Below the pieces are notes generated by a model, which was not told the origin of the DNA, ran no database searches, and saw only the letters and a program-made list of their open reading frames with translations. This document shows, piece after piece, positions 49,232-59,418 of a stretch of 64,000 nucleotides of DNA. Source of the stretch: Streptomyces barkulensis (GTDB taxonomy: Bacteria > Actinomycetota > Actinomycetes > Streptomycetales > Streptomycetaceae). Numbering within the stretch: the stretch's first letter is position 1; each line of letters starts with the position of its first letter. A program made the translations under genes and the position numbers. The stretch lies in the NCBI RefSeq assembly GCF_002843305.1, contig NZ_PGSG01000041.1, forward strand, positions 1 to 64,000. The letters are read 5' to 3'.

Positions 49232-50061
49232 GCGCGACGGACACCGGGAGCAGGACGGGCGGCGGTGGCGGGGCGGCCGACGGGGCGGCCGGCGGGGCGG
49301 CGGCCTCCCTGGGCCGGCTGCGGTCGCTGGCCCGTGCGGAGCTGACGCTGCTCGTCCGCAACCGCACCGCCATGTTCACCGCCCTGCTGATGCCGCTGGC
49401 CATGGTGCTGTTCATGCGCTCCACGGTCGAGCAGGCGCCGCTGGAGGGCACCGGGCTGAGTGTCACCGATCTGGTGATGACCAGCGGCATCCCGATGGTG
49501 CTGATCCTCGTCGTCTATCTGAACCTCATCCCCGCCTACGTCTCCCGCCGCGAGGAGCTGGTCCTCAAGCGGCTGCGGACCGGAGAGCTGCGGGACTGGG
49601 AGATCCTGGCCGGCGCGGCGCTGCCGGTGGTCACCGTGGCGCTGGCGCAGTGCGCCGTGCTGGTCGCGGCGGGCGCGGCCCTGCTGGAGATGACGCCGCC
49701 GGACCGGCCGGACCTGCTGGTCCTGGGCGTGCTGCTGGGCGCGGTCCTGATGGTGCTGACGGCCGCCGCGACGGCCGTGATCACCCGGACCACGGAGAGC
49801 GCGCAGATCACCGCGCTGCCGCTGCTGATGGTCTCGCTGGCCGGCTCGGGGATGTTCGTCCCCCTGGAGGTCATGCCGGAGCGGGTGGCCGACGTCCTGC
49901 GGCTGCTGCCGATGAGCCCGGTGGTGGACCTGGTGCGGTACGGCTGGCTCGGCGGCGGCGAGCCGGGCGAGGTGCTGCGGACACTGGGGACCGCCGTGGC
50001 CTGGGCCCTGGTGTCGGTGTTCGCTGTACGGCGGTGGTTCCGCTGGGAACCGCGTCACTGA
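49228..50061 (+). CDS. ABC-2 type transporter permease
   Basis: A 277-aa membrane partner with six segments, from FTALLMPLAMVLFM to AWALVSVFAVRRWF, preceded by a Gly/Ala-rich N terminus. The segment PLLMVSLAGSGMFVPLEVMPE and MSPVVDLVRYGW are usual in ABC-2 permeases of drug exporters. It starts inside the stop of the ATPase gene. Confidence 0.92.
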   Translation: MSATDTGSRTGGGGGAADGAAGGAAASLGRLRSLARAELTLLVRNRTAMFTALLMPLAMVLFMRSTVEQAPLEGTGLSVTDLVMTSGIPMVLILVVYLNLIPAYVSRREELVLKRLRTGELRDWEILAGAALPVVTVALAQCAVLVAAGAALLEMTPPDRPDLLVLGVLLGAVLMVLTAAATAVITRTTESAQITALPLLMVSLAGSGMFVPLEVMPERVADVLRLLPMSPVVDLVRYGWLGGGEPGEVLRTLGTAVAWALVSVFAVRRWFRWEPRH

Positions 50062-50077
50062 GGTGCGAGGAGCGGGT

Positions 50078-51376
50078 GTGACGGTGGCGGTCGGGGAAGG
50101 CACGCTGGGCTGGGTGGAGCGGATACGGCGGTCCAGCGGGCCGGTCCGCTTCCACCAGTACACCCGCTTCACGCTCTACAGCTTCGCCGTCTGCGAGGCG
50201 GCGCTGCTGGCCTTCTGGTGCGTGGCGCAGCGCGGCGGCGTCCCCCTCTGGGTCGCCGCCGCTCTGATCGCGCTGTTCGCGGCGCACTCCGTGTGCCATC
50301 TGCTGCTGTGCCGGGCCGGGTTGCGGTACTACCTGGGGTCGGCCGAACGGCCGGAACGCCTGACAGCGGTGTACGTCGGGCTCACGGCCGTCGGTGTCAC
50401 CGCGCTCCACGCCTCGGTCGGGGCCGGAGTGCTGGACCCGGGGGCGGTGGCCGCCAGCTCCTGGCTGCTGATGTTCCTGGCCGGGCCGGTGCTCCTCACC
50501 CTGTCGGTCCGGCGGAGCGTCCTGGTGACGGCGCTGGTCATCGCGGGGTCGGCGCTGTCCGTCGCGGCGCTGGACCTGCCGGCGGGGCAGACGGGGTACC
50601 ACGCGGGCTCCGCCGTCCTCGGCGCCGTCCTGTTCGGCTTCAGCTACCGCTGTTCGGGCTGGATGCTGCGGGTGGTCAACGAGCTGGAGGCCGCCCGGGA
50701 GACCCAGGCGCGGCTGGCGGTGGCCGAGGAGCGGCTGCGGTTCGGCCGGGACCTGCACGACGTGCTGGGCCGCAACCTGTCGGTGATCGCCCTCAAGAGC
50801 GAGCTGGCCGTGCAGCTCGCGCAGCGCGGCTCGCCCTCCGCCGTGGACCAGATGACCGAGGTGCAGCGGATCGCGCGGGAGTCGCAGCGGGAGATGCGGG
50901 AGGTCGTACGCGGCTACCGGGAGGCCGATCTGCACACCGAACTGGTCGGCGCGCGCGGGGTGCTGAGGGCGGCCGGGATCGACTGCCGGATCGATGACAG
51001 CGGCAGCGCGGAGCTGGCCGAACCGCTGCAGTCGGCCCTGGGCTGGGTGGTCCGCGAGGGCACCACCAACGTGCTGCGGCACGCCGACGCCCGGCGGTGC
51101 ACGGTGCGGCTGCGCGTCGTGTCCGGGGGCGGGCGGAGCGGGCGGGGCACCGGACCGGTCGCCGAGCTGGTGATGGAGAACGACGGCGCAGCGCGGCCTG
51201 GAGCCGCCGCGGGAGGCGGCTCCGGGCTGGCCGGGCTCCGCGAACGCCTGGCCGCGCTCGGCGGCACACTGACCGGTGAGCGCGGCGCGGACGGCGTCTT
51301 CCGGCTGACGGCCCGGGTGCCGGCGCGGACGTCTGCCCGGCGGGACGGCGAGGGACACGGGGAAGGGAAGCTGTGA
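50078..51376 (+). CDS. Sensor histidine kinase (HisKA_3, NarL type)
   Basis: A 432-aa membrane kinase with about six N-terminal membrane segments (residues 30-200). The dimerisation/phosphoacceptor helix carries H227 in GRDLHDVLGRNLSVIALK, and the HATPase domain has REGTTNVLRHADA and SGLAGLRERLAALGG. The DesK-like layout fits sensing of membrane or antibiotic stress. The GTG at 50078 is preferred for its GAGGAG; a GTG at 50063 is also open. It is coupled to the regulator by GTGA. Confidence 0.93.
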   Translation: MTVAVGEGTLGWVERIRRSSGPVRFHQYTRFTLYSFAVCEAALLAFWCVAQRGGVPLWVAAALIALFAAHSVCHLLLCRAGLRYYLGSAERPERLTAVYVGLTAVGVTALHASVGAGVLDPGAVAASSWLLMFLAGPVLLTLSVRRSVLVTALVIAGSALSVAALDLPAGQTGYHAGSAVLGAVLFGFSYRCSGWMLRVVNELEAARETQARLAVAEERLRFGRDLHDVLGRNLSVIALKSELAVQLAQRGSPSAVDQMTEVQRIARESQREMREVVRGYREADLHTELVGARGVLRAAGIDCRIDDSGSAELAEPLQSALGWVVREGTTNVLRHADARRCTVRLRVVSGGGRSGRGTGPVAELVMENDGAARPGAAAGGGSGLAGLRERLAALGGTLTGERGADGVFRLTARVPARTSARRDGEGHGEGKL

Positions 51377-52044
51377 GCGACCACGAGCGGGGCGGTACGG
51401 ACAGTGGCGTCACCGACGGCGGCGCGGGAGGCGGACGCCGCGTACGGGTGCTGCTGGCCGACGACGAGCACCTGATCCGGGGCGCGCTGGCCGCGCTGCT
51501 GGCGCTGGAGGACGACCTGCTGGTGGTGGCCGAGGCCGCCTCCGGGCCCGAGGCGCTGGCGATGGCCCGCGCCCACCGGCCCGACGTGGCGGTGCTGGAC
51601 CTCCAGATGCCGGGCAAGGACGGTGTGGCGGTCGCCACGGAGCTGCGTGCCGGTCTCCCCGCCTGCGCCACCATGATCGTGACCGGGCACGGCCGCCCGG
51701 GGCATCTGAAGCGGGCCCTGGCCGCTGGGGTGCGGGGCTTCGTGCCCAAGACCGTCTCGGCGCAGCGGCTGGCCGAGATCATCCGCACGGTGCACGCCGG
51801 CAACCGCTATGTGGACCCGGAGCTGGCCGCCGACGCGATCAGCGCCGGGGACTCGCCGCTGACCGCCCGCGAGGCCGAGCTGCTGGAGCTGGCGGCGGAC
51901 GGGGCGCCGGTCGCGGAGATCGCCGCGCGGGCCGCGCTGGCGCCGGGGACGGTCCGCAACTACCTGTCGTCGGCCGCCGCGAAGCTGTCGGCGGAGAACC
52001 GTCACGCGGCCGTGCGCATCGCACGCGAGCGGGGTTGGCTATAG
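51373..52044 (+). CDS. NarL/FixJ-family response regulator
   Basis: A 223-aa regulator. The receiver domain has DDEH near residue 30, phosphoacceptor D76 in VLDLQMPG and the conserved Lys in FVPKT. The LuxR-type helix-turn-helix is LTAREAELLELAADGAPV with TVRNYLSSAAAKL. It likely binds the TGTCA dyads at 48123-48192 and drives the transporter genes. A TATAGT box overlapping its stop codon (52040-52045) may start the following tRNA. Confidence 0.94.
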   Translation: MSDHERGGTDSGVTDGGAGGGRRVRVLLADDEHLIRGALAALLALEDDLLVVAEAASGPEALAMARAHRPDVAVLDLQMPGKDGVAVATELRAGLPACATMIVTGHGRPGHLKRALAAGVRGFVPKTVSAQRLAEIIRTVHAGNRYVDPELAADAISAGDSPLTAREAELLELAADGAPVAEIAARAALAPGTVRNYLSSAAAKLSAENRHAAVRIARERGWL

Positions 52045-52067
52045 TAGGAGCGCACCGAACGGAGCAC

Positions 52068-52140
<73 letters not shown>

Positions 52141-52147
52141 CGATGAA

Positions 52148-52177
52148 AAGGCCCCGGTCCTTCAGGACCGGGGCCTT
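52148..52177 (+). terminator. Terminator after tRNA-Gly copy 2
   Basis: A 14-bp stem aaggccccggtcct plus a T-rich tail. It is nearly the same as the structure at 48084, which suggests the tRNA and its terminator were duplicated together. Confidence 0.85.
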
Positions 52178-52245
52178 CTCCGTGTGCGGGTCTCCCGCGG
52201 GCGGGGCGGGGACGGCACCCGCAGGACCGTCCCCTGCCGCCGGTG

Positions 52246-53160
52246 TCAGCTCCAGCGGGTGCCCGTCAGCAGCTCGTACGCCTCGATGTAGCGGGCGCGG
52301 GTGCGCTCGACGACCTCGGCGGGCAGCTCGGGCGGGGGGACCTCGCCGCCGCGGTCCCAGCCGGCGGCCGGGGAGGTCAGCCAGTCGCGGACGATCTGCT
52401 TGTCGAACGAGGGCTGGGAGCGGCCCGGCTCCCACTCGTCGACGGGCCAGAAGCGCGAGGAGTCCGGCGTCAGCACCTCGTCGGCGAGCACCAGCCGCTC
52501 CCCGCCGTCACCCTCCACGGCCCACCCGAACTCGAACTTGGTGTCGGCCAGGATGATGCCCCGCTCCCTGGCGATGTCGCGCCCCCGGGAGTAGACGGCC
52601 AGGGTGAGCTGGCGCAGTTCGGCGGCGGTGTCGGCGCCGACCCGGCGGGCGACCTCCTCGTAGGGGACGTTCTCGTCGTGCTCGCCGACCTCCGCCTTGG
52701 TGGCCGGGGTGAAGATGGGGGCGGGCAGCTCGGAGCCGTCCTCCAGGCCCTCGGGCAGGGCGAGGCCGCAGACCGTGCGGGCCTGGCGGTACTCGGCCAG
52801 GCCCGAGCCGGTGAGGTAGCCGCGGGCCACGCACTCGACCGGCACCATGCGCAGGGAGCGGCAGACCACCGTGCGGCCCGCCCAGTCGGCGGGGGCGCCG
52901 GACGGCAGCTCGGTGGAGAGCACATGGCCCGGCACCAGGTCGGCGAGCTGGTCGAACCACCACAGGGAGAGCTGGGTGAGGACGCGGCCCTTGTCGGGGA
53001 TCTCGGTCGGCAGCACCCAGTCGTAGGCGGACACCCGGTCGCTGGCGACCATCACCAGATCGCCCGCCTCGTTCCGGTACAGGTCCCGCACCTTGCCGGT
53101 GTGCACGTGCACCAGACCCGGCACCTGTACGGGTTCGGGCTTCTCTACGAATCCGGTCAC
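52246..53160 (-). CDS. purC: SAICAR synthetase
   Basis: A 304-aa enzyme joining CAIR and aspartate with ATP. Motifs are HTGKVRDLYRN, MVASDRVSAYDWVLPTEIPD, VPVECVARGYLTGSGL and ADTKFEFGW. The GTG at 53160 has AGGAGGAG upstream. It stands alone on the minus strand, apart from the other pur genes. Confidence 0.96.
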   Translation of the reverse strand: MTGFVEKPEPVQVPGLVHVHTGKVRDLYRNEAGDLVMVASDRVSAYDWVLPTEIPDKGRVLTQLSLWWFDQLADLVPGHVLSTELPSGAPADWAGRTVVCRSLRMVPVECVARGYLTGSGLAEYRQARTVCGLALPEGLEDGSELPAPIFTPATKAEVGEHDENVPYEEVARRVGADTAAELRQLTLAVYSRGRDIARERGIILADTKFEFGWAVEGDGGERLVLADEVLTPDSSRFWPVDEWEPGRSQPSFDKQIVRDWLTSPAAGWDRGGEVPPPELPAEVVERTRARYIEAYELLTGTRWS

Positions 53161-53253
53161 GGCTCCTCCTGTGGCTTGGTCCAGGAGTTCCGATTCTCCC
53201 GTACCCCCGCCCTCCCCACCGGCCGGGGTCGGACGGACGGGTGGGGGCGCGCC

Positions 53254-53289
53254 GCGCGAACAGCCGTAACCGCGCGAACAGCCGTAACC
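53254..53289. repeat. 18-bp tandem duplication upstream of purC
   Basis: Two exact copies of gcgcgaacagccgtaacc lie in the 146-bp gap between purC and the next gene. They could be a duplicated protein-binding site in the purC promoter region. Confidence 0.8.
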
Positions 53290-53306
53290 GGGCGGGCCGC
53301 GGTGGC

Positions 53307-54785
53307 TCAGGGGTGCTTGCAGATGTGGTCCAGGAGGTTGGCCGTGGCCCGCTGGATGCGGGAGTCGATGTGGCCGGGGCGGTCCAGGGCCGGGGACCAG
53401 GCGAAGGTGCCCGAGGCGAAGACCAGGGCGCCGCCGGGCGCCTCGTACAGGGAGGTCTCCTGGTGGCGGCGGGTGCCGGAGGCGTCCCGGTAGGGCGAGT
53501 GGGCCAGCAGGACGCGGCCGGTGTGCGGGGGCAGGGCGGTGCGCGGGAAGTAGCGGTCGGCCTCGCCCGCCACCAGGCCGGGCAGCTCCTCGCCCTCCGC
53601 CGCCCCGGTGGCCTCCCACAGCCAGTGGGAGGTGTTGCGCACGACCATCGGGTGCGGCCGGGGCACCTGGCCCGCGTACTGGACGCCCAGCACCTGCTGT
53701 TCGGGCTCGCCCTGGTCGCGCCAGCGCCGCGGGCGGCCCGGGCCGCGGCGCTTGCGGCAGGTCATCAGCCGGTCGGGGGCTCCGGAGGGCGAGGGGCCCA
53801 GCTCGACCTGCCAGTACATGGTGTTGGCCGAGAGGAAGACCAGCGAGGTGCCGCTGTCGCGGGCCTTCTCCACGGCGCGGCGCATGGGCGCCGACCAGTA
53901 CTCGTCGTGGCCGGCGAAGACCAGGCCGCGGTAGCGGGAGGGGTCGACGCGGCCCGCGTGCAGATCGCGGGTGTCGGCGTAGGCCAGGTCGTAGCCGTAG
54001 CGCTCGGCCCAGCGGATGAAGTCGTAGGCGTGGCCCACGTGCAGGGGCAGGCCCGCGCCCGCGTACGGCCGGTCGAAGGAGACGGTGACGGCCGCGTCCT
54101 CCTCCCCCAGCAGCCGCCCCTCCCCGTCCCAGGCGTGGTAGAGGCTGGCGCCGGTGCGGCCGTCCTCGGGGAAGAGGTTGTACGCCTGCCAGGTGACGTC
54201 GGGGATGACCAGCAGCAGGTCGCCGGGGCGTTCGTCGCGGACGGTGAAGGGGATGTGGGAGCGGTGGCCGTCGGCTGTGGTCAGCACGGCCACATGGGCG
54301 CCGGTGCTCCAGTAGTCCGGGATCTGGAGCCGCCAGGAGAGCCACCAGTGGTGGCAGGAGACGGTGCGGTCGGCGGCCAGCGGCGGGGGCTGGACGATGC
54401 CGGACAGCCGGGGGCTGGTGGTGATCTTGGTCGCTCCCTCGCCGCCGTAGTGGCCGATGCGGTAGACGTCCACGCCGAAGGGCTGGGGCGGATTGACCGT
54501 GATCCGGAAGTCGATGGACTCGCCGGGCGAGACCGCGCTCTCGGAGGTGAAGCCCTTGATCTGGCAGTGCACGTCGTCGGCCGCGCGCGGGCCGCCGCCC
54601 GCCGTGGACGGGGCGTGTCCGCCGTCCAGGCTGCTGTGGTCGAGGTACCAGGGGACGACGTGGCCGGTGTCGTCGAAGTAGTGCTCGCCGCACCGCAGCC
54701 AGGGCAGCGGTCCCTGCCCGAACGGATCGGTGACCGCGTGCGCGAGAGCTCCCGACTCCCAGCGCCGGATCTGCTCCGTGCCCAC
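53307..54785 (-). CDS. N,N-dimethylformamidase large-subunit-like protein
   Basis: A 492-aa protein related to the catalytic beta subunit of dimethylformamidase (DmfA2-like). Typical stretches are DFRITVNPPQPFGVDVYRIG HYGG, SCHHWWLSWRLQIPDYW, IPDVTWQAYN, GHDEYWSAPMRRAVE and LVFLSANTMYWQV. The DmfA small subunit is not encoded nearby, so activity on formamides is unproven; many Streptomyces carry such solitary members. GGAGGGGA precedes the GTG at 54785. Confidence 0.85.
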   Translation of the reverse strand: MGTEQIRRWESGALAHAVTDPFGQGPLPWLRCGEHYFDDTGHVVPWYLDHSSLDGGHAPSTAGGGPRAADDVHCQIKGFTSESAVSPGESIDFRITVNPPQPFGVDVYRIGHYGGEGATKITTSPRLSGIVQPPPLAADRTVSCHHWWLSWRLQIPDYWSTGAHVAVLTTADGHRSHIPFTVRDERPGDLLLVIPDVTWQAYNLFPEDGRTGASLYHAWDGEGRLLGEEDAAVTVSFDRPYAGAGLPLHVGHAYDFIRWAERYGYDLAYADTRDLHAGRVDPSRYRGLVFAGHDEYWSAPMRRAVEKARDSGTSLVFLSANTMYWQVELGPSPSGAPDRLMTCRKRRGPGRPRRWRDQGEPEQQVLGVQYAGQVPRPHPMVVRNTSHWLWEATGAAEGEELPGLVAGEADRYFPRTALPPHTGRVLLAHSPYRDASGTRRHQETSLYEAPGGALVFASGTFAWSPALDRPGHIDSRIQRATANLLDHICKHP

Positions 54786-54930
54786 CTGTGTCTCCCCTCC
54801 CTGTGTCCGCTCCCGCGATGCCGTGCACCAGCACATCACATAAAGCGAACACCCTGTCACCCCTTGTCGCCGAATGGCCGGGGACCTGGCCGAACACGTC
54901 TCGAACACGAGGTGCGGGCAGCGGCCGGGA

Positions 54931-54966
54931 GGAGGGGCCGGGGGAGGGGCCGGGGGAGGGGCCGCA
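54931..54966. repeat. 12-bp GC-rich tandem repeat
   Basis: Three units of ggaggggccggg (last unit changed at its end) lie in the gap upstream of the dimethylformamidase-like gene. No gene is seen in this gap. Confidence 0.65.
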
Positions 54967-54971
54967 GGAAG

Positions 54972-55020
54972 GAGCCGCAGGCGGACGGGAGCCGCGGAGC
55001 GCCCGGACCGCCTGCGGCTC
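54972..55020 (-). terminator. Hairpin at the 3' end of the M48-like gene
   Basis: A 13-bp perfect stem (gagccgcaggcgg) with a 23-nt loop overlaps the stop codon of the gene at 55019. Confidence 0.5.
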
Positions 55021-56668
55021 AGACCAGGCGGATGGGCTTGTCGGGCCGTACTCCCACGGCCGCCAGCCAGTCGAGCAGCGGCCGTGGGTCGCCGTCCTCG
55101 GCGAGGGCGAGGACGGGCCGGGCCAGATCGGCCCGTCGCTCGCCGTCGACGAACAGGGCGGGGCCGTCCAGCCAGTCGAGCCCGGGGGCCGCCCCGGCGG
55201 TGTCCACGGCCGCGCAGCACACGGCGGCCGTGATGTGCTCGGCCAGCAGCTCGCGTCCGGAGCGCGGCGGCTGGAGGGGGAAGCCGCCGCCGGGCGGGAG
55301 GAGCGCGCCGTCCCCGCCGGGGACGGGCAGGGGGATCGCGCCCGCCTCGCGGGCGGCGCCGGCCCGGGCCGCCTCCTCACGGGCGAGGTCGGCGCCGATC
55401 CGGGCGGCGAGCGCGTCGGCGCCGCCGCCGGACGGGGCGTCCGGGCCGTCCGGAGCCGCCCCGCCGGCCAGCCGGTCGACCAGCTCGGCCAGGGTCGGGT
55501 TCCCGTCGGCCCGCAGCGCCGTGAAGAGACGGGCGGCCTCGGAGCGCCAGATGCGGTCCACGACCTCCTCCGGGTACCCCTGCCAGTCCACCGGGGCCCA
55601 GTCGGGACCGGGCTCGGCCGGACCGCCGTGGAAGAGTCGCGCGGCCAGCAGGGAGACCTGGCGGTCCACCTCGCCGGGCTCCTCCAGCAGGTCGCAGGCG
55701 GGGCGCTCGCCCAGCCGGGTCGCGAAGCCCTCGGCCAGCCGGTCGCGCCGGGACAGCTCGGTGAGGGCGGAGACCACGCCGGCGTCCAGCCGGGCGGGCC
55801 AGCGCCCCGTGCGCCAGGCGGGCAGCGCGACCCGGGTCAGCAGCCGGTCCCAGCCGGCGTACGCCAGGCCCACCTGCTCCTGGGCGACGACCCGCAGGCC
55901 GTAGTCGACCGTCTGGGCCCGCGCCGCGGCCGCGGCGGCGACCATGCGCTCCATCTCCGCGGCGTGGGAGGCCCCGGCGCGCAGCAGCAGCCGGGAGATC
56001 CAGCCGGTGAAGTCGTACGCGAGCCGCCTGGGCGCCGGTCCGCGGGCCGCCACGGCGACCGCGGCGGCGGCGTCCAGTCCGCGGACGAAGCGCCGCGCGG
56101 CGGCGATGTCCGGGTGGGCGGACGGGCCCGTGCCGGCCACGATCGGGGCGAGCAGAGCCCGCAGTTCGGCGACCCGCATCCACCACAGGAAGGGGGAGCC
56201 GACGACGAGCACGGGGGCGTCCGAGCCGCGTGCCGTGCCGGGGCGCGGCAGACGGCGGCCGCGGGTGGTGTGCGCCCGGTCCTCCAGCCAGCTGTCGCAG
56301 TCCGGCGTCAGGGCTATCGCCGAGGGCGCCGGGACGTCCAGCCGGTCGGCGAGGTCGCGTATCAGCCGGTACAGGTCGGGGGCGGCCGACTCGTCGATCT
56401 GCACGGTGGGGCTGACCGCCGGGCGCGCCCGGGCGATCACGGCGGCCACGCCCGCGGCCGCGGCTAGCACCGGCACGGCGACGGCCGCGGCCGTCCAGCG
56501 CAGTGCGTCCCAGCCGTCGCCGCGGAGGTGGCCGGTGGCCCCTCCGGCCAGCAGGACGACCGCCGCGGCGGCGGGCAGCAGCGCGGCGCCCAGCGCGGCG
56601 CCGCGCACCCTCAGGACCGCCAGTGCGTGGTCGCGCGCCGAACGCGCGCCCGTCTCAGGTACCGCCAC
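55019..56668 (-). CDS. Membrane protein resembling M48 peptidases without the zinc motif
   Basis: A 549-aa protein with two N-terminal membrane segments and a cytoplasmic part. The region IALTPDCDSWLEDRA ... VLVVGSPFLWWMRVAELRALLA aligns in layout with M48 (HtpX-like) peptidases, where LRA(V/I)LAHE(L/I)GH would follow. Here the sequence reads LLAPIVAGTG, so the HExxH zinc site is missing. It is probably a catalytically inactive relative with a structural or regulatory role. AAGGGGG supports the GTG at 56668; an ATG at 56710 is open too. Confidence 0.7.
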   Translation of the reverse strand: MAVPETGARSARDHALAVLRVRGAALGAALLPAAAAVVLLAGGATGHLRGDGWDALRWTAAAVAVPVLAAAAGVAAVIARARPAVSPTVQIDESAAPDLYRLIRDLADRLDVPAPSAIALTPDCDSWLEDRAHTTRGRRLPRPGTARGSDAPVLVVGSPFLWWMRVAELRALLAPIVAGTGPSAHPDIAAARRFVRGLDAAAAVAVAARGPAPRRLAYDFTGWISRLLLRAGASHAAEMERMVAAAAAARAQTVDYGLRVVAQEQVGLAYAGWDRLLTRVALPAWRTGRWPARLDAGVVSALTELSRRDRLAEGFATRLGERPACDLLEEPGEVDRQVSLLAARLFHGGPAEPGPDWAPVDWQGYPEEVVDRIWRSEAARLFTALRADGNPTLAELVDRLAGGAAPDGPDAPSGGGADALAARIGADLAREEAARAGAAREAGAIPLPVPGGDGALLPPGGGFPLQPPRSGRELLAEHITAAVCCAAVDTAGAAPGLDWLDGPALFVDGERRADLARPVLALAEDGDPRPLLDWLAAVGVRPDKPIRLV

Positions 56669-56911
56669 GAGTCGCTCACCCCCTTGCCGTTCCCCCGCGC
56701 CTGCCGTCACTCCCCCACTGTGGCACCGGCAGGCGACACCGCAATGTGCGGTGGGCCACTTGCCGGAGCCGTCCGCGGGAACCCTAGTCGGCGCCCGCGG
56801 GGCCGTCAGCCGGATGAGGAAGCGGTCACTCGATGGAATGGCTTTGGGTAAAGCTGGGTGCGGAAATCCATTCGCGGGGTGTCCGGACGGGTGTCCGGAC
56901 GGGGCGCCGGC

Positions 56912-58222
<1,311 letters not shown>

Positions 58223-58613
58223 GCCCTGCACCCTATCCGCCCCTCCCCCGGCCCCGGCGGGCCCGCCCGGAAGGCGGACGGCGGGGGCTGCCGGGGGAGC
58301 GCCGGAAGGCTGACGGACGCCTGCCGGACGCGGCCGCGGGACCGGTGCCGTCGGCATGGCGGCGGCGCGGCGGCGGCGGTGGTCAGGGAAGCGTCGGCGG
58401 TGGTCAGGGGCGCGGGACGGCAGCCGAAACACGCTCCTCACCCCATCGGGTGAGGAAGCGGGGCCTGTATACCCAATCGGGATGCACGTATGGGCGGAAA
58501 TACCGCGAAGGCCGAGAGGTCTCCCACTTTTGGGGGTAGGAAGGGGCACCGAGCGGTCCGAGGGAGGTCCGTCCGCGAATGGATCCGAGCGAGGGCTTTG
58601 TTGGGAGTGGCGG
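58223..58613. other. Divergent region between purD and the SLATT gene
   Basis: This is 391 bp without a supported gene. It has a direct repeat of cggcggtggtcaggg (around 58370 and 58395) and a 9-bp hairpin tcctcaccc-catc-gggtgagga (58435-58456). The stretch at 58470-58560, just before the SLATT gene, is less GC-rich and probably holds promoters. Confidence 0.4.
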
Positions 58614-59363
58614 GTGAGTCAGCCGGAGATGCGCCCCGGAACGGGCGGCGGCACGGGCGGCGGCACGGGGCGGGGCGAGCACGGGGACCTGCTCGGGCGG
58701 CCGTTCCCCCTGGGGGACTGGGGCGAGCCCGCCGAGCGCCTGGACGAGCTGTACCGGTGGGTGGAGAGCGGGGCGCTGGAGGTCGTGGAGTGGTATCTGG
58801 CCGACCGGGCGCGCAAGCGCCGGTGGGCCGGGGCGCTGCGGGCGGGGACCGCCGCGGGGCTGGCGGCCGGGGGCGCGCTGCCGCTGCTGGAACTGGCCGG
58901 CGGGGCGCGGGGCGCGGCCCTGTGGGCGTTCCCCGCCCTGCTGCTGGCGGCCGTGTGCGCGGGGTGCGACCGCTGGTTCGGGCTGACCTCGGGCTGGATG
59001 CGCGGCATCGCCACGGCGCAGGCGGTCCAGCGGCGACTGGAGATGCTGCAGTACGACTGGGCGTCGGAGAGCGTACGGGAGGTGCTCGGGCCCACCGAGG
59101 GCACCGCGAGCGAGGCCGCCGAGCGGTGCCTGGGGGTGCTGCGGCGCTTCTCGGAGGACGTGACCGAGCTGGTGCGGGGCGAGACCGCCGCCTGGATGGT
59201 GGAGTTCCGCTCCGGTCCGACACCGCTGCACACCCAGTCGCTGACCTCCTCCGCCTGGAGCGCGCGCACCGCGCAGGCCGCCGCGCAGCCGTCCCGCTTC
59301 TCGATGCCGCCGGGCGTCCGGCCGAGCATGCCCCGGCAGCGCCCCCCGGAGGGGCCGCGCTGA
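58614..59363 (+). CDS. SLATT/DUF4231-type two-segment membrane protein
   Basis: A 249-aa protein with the fold of SLATT (DUF4231) domains: an amphipathic helix ([20 protein letters not shown]), two membrane segments ([18 protein letters not shown] and [16 protein letters not shown]) and a long cytoplasmic helical part ([22 protein letters not shown]). In other bacteria SLATT proteins are predicted pore-forming effectors of nucleotide-signal defence systems. No cyclase or SLOG gene is adjacent, and stand-alone members occur widely in Streptomyces. GGGAGTGG precedes the GTG. Confidence 0.75.
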   Translation: MSQPEMRPGTGGGTGGGTGRGEHGDLLGRPFPLGDWGEPAERLDELYRWVESGALEVVEWYLADRARKRRWAGALRAGTAAGLAAGGALPLLELAGGARGAALWAFPALLLAAVCAGCDRWFGLTSGWMRGIATAQAVQRRLEMLQYDWASESVREVLGPTEGTASEAAERCLGVLRRFSEDVTELVRGETAAWMVEFRSGPTPLHTQSLTSSAWSARTAQAAAQPSRFSMPPGVRPSMPRQRPPEGPR

Positions 59364-59418
59364 CGGCGGCTGCCCGGCGGACGGCGGACGGCGGCGGACG
59401 GCGGCAGCCGGTGCCGCG

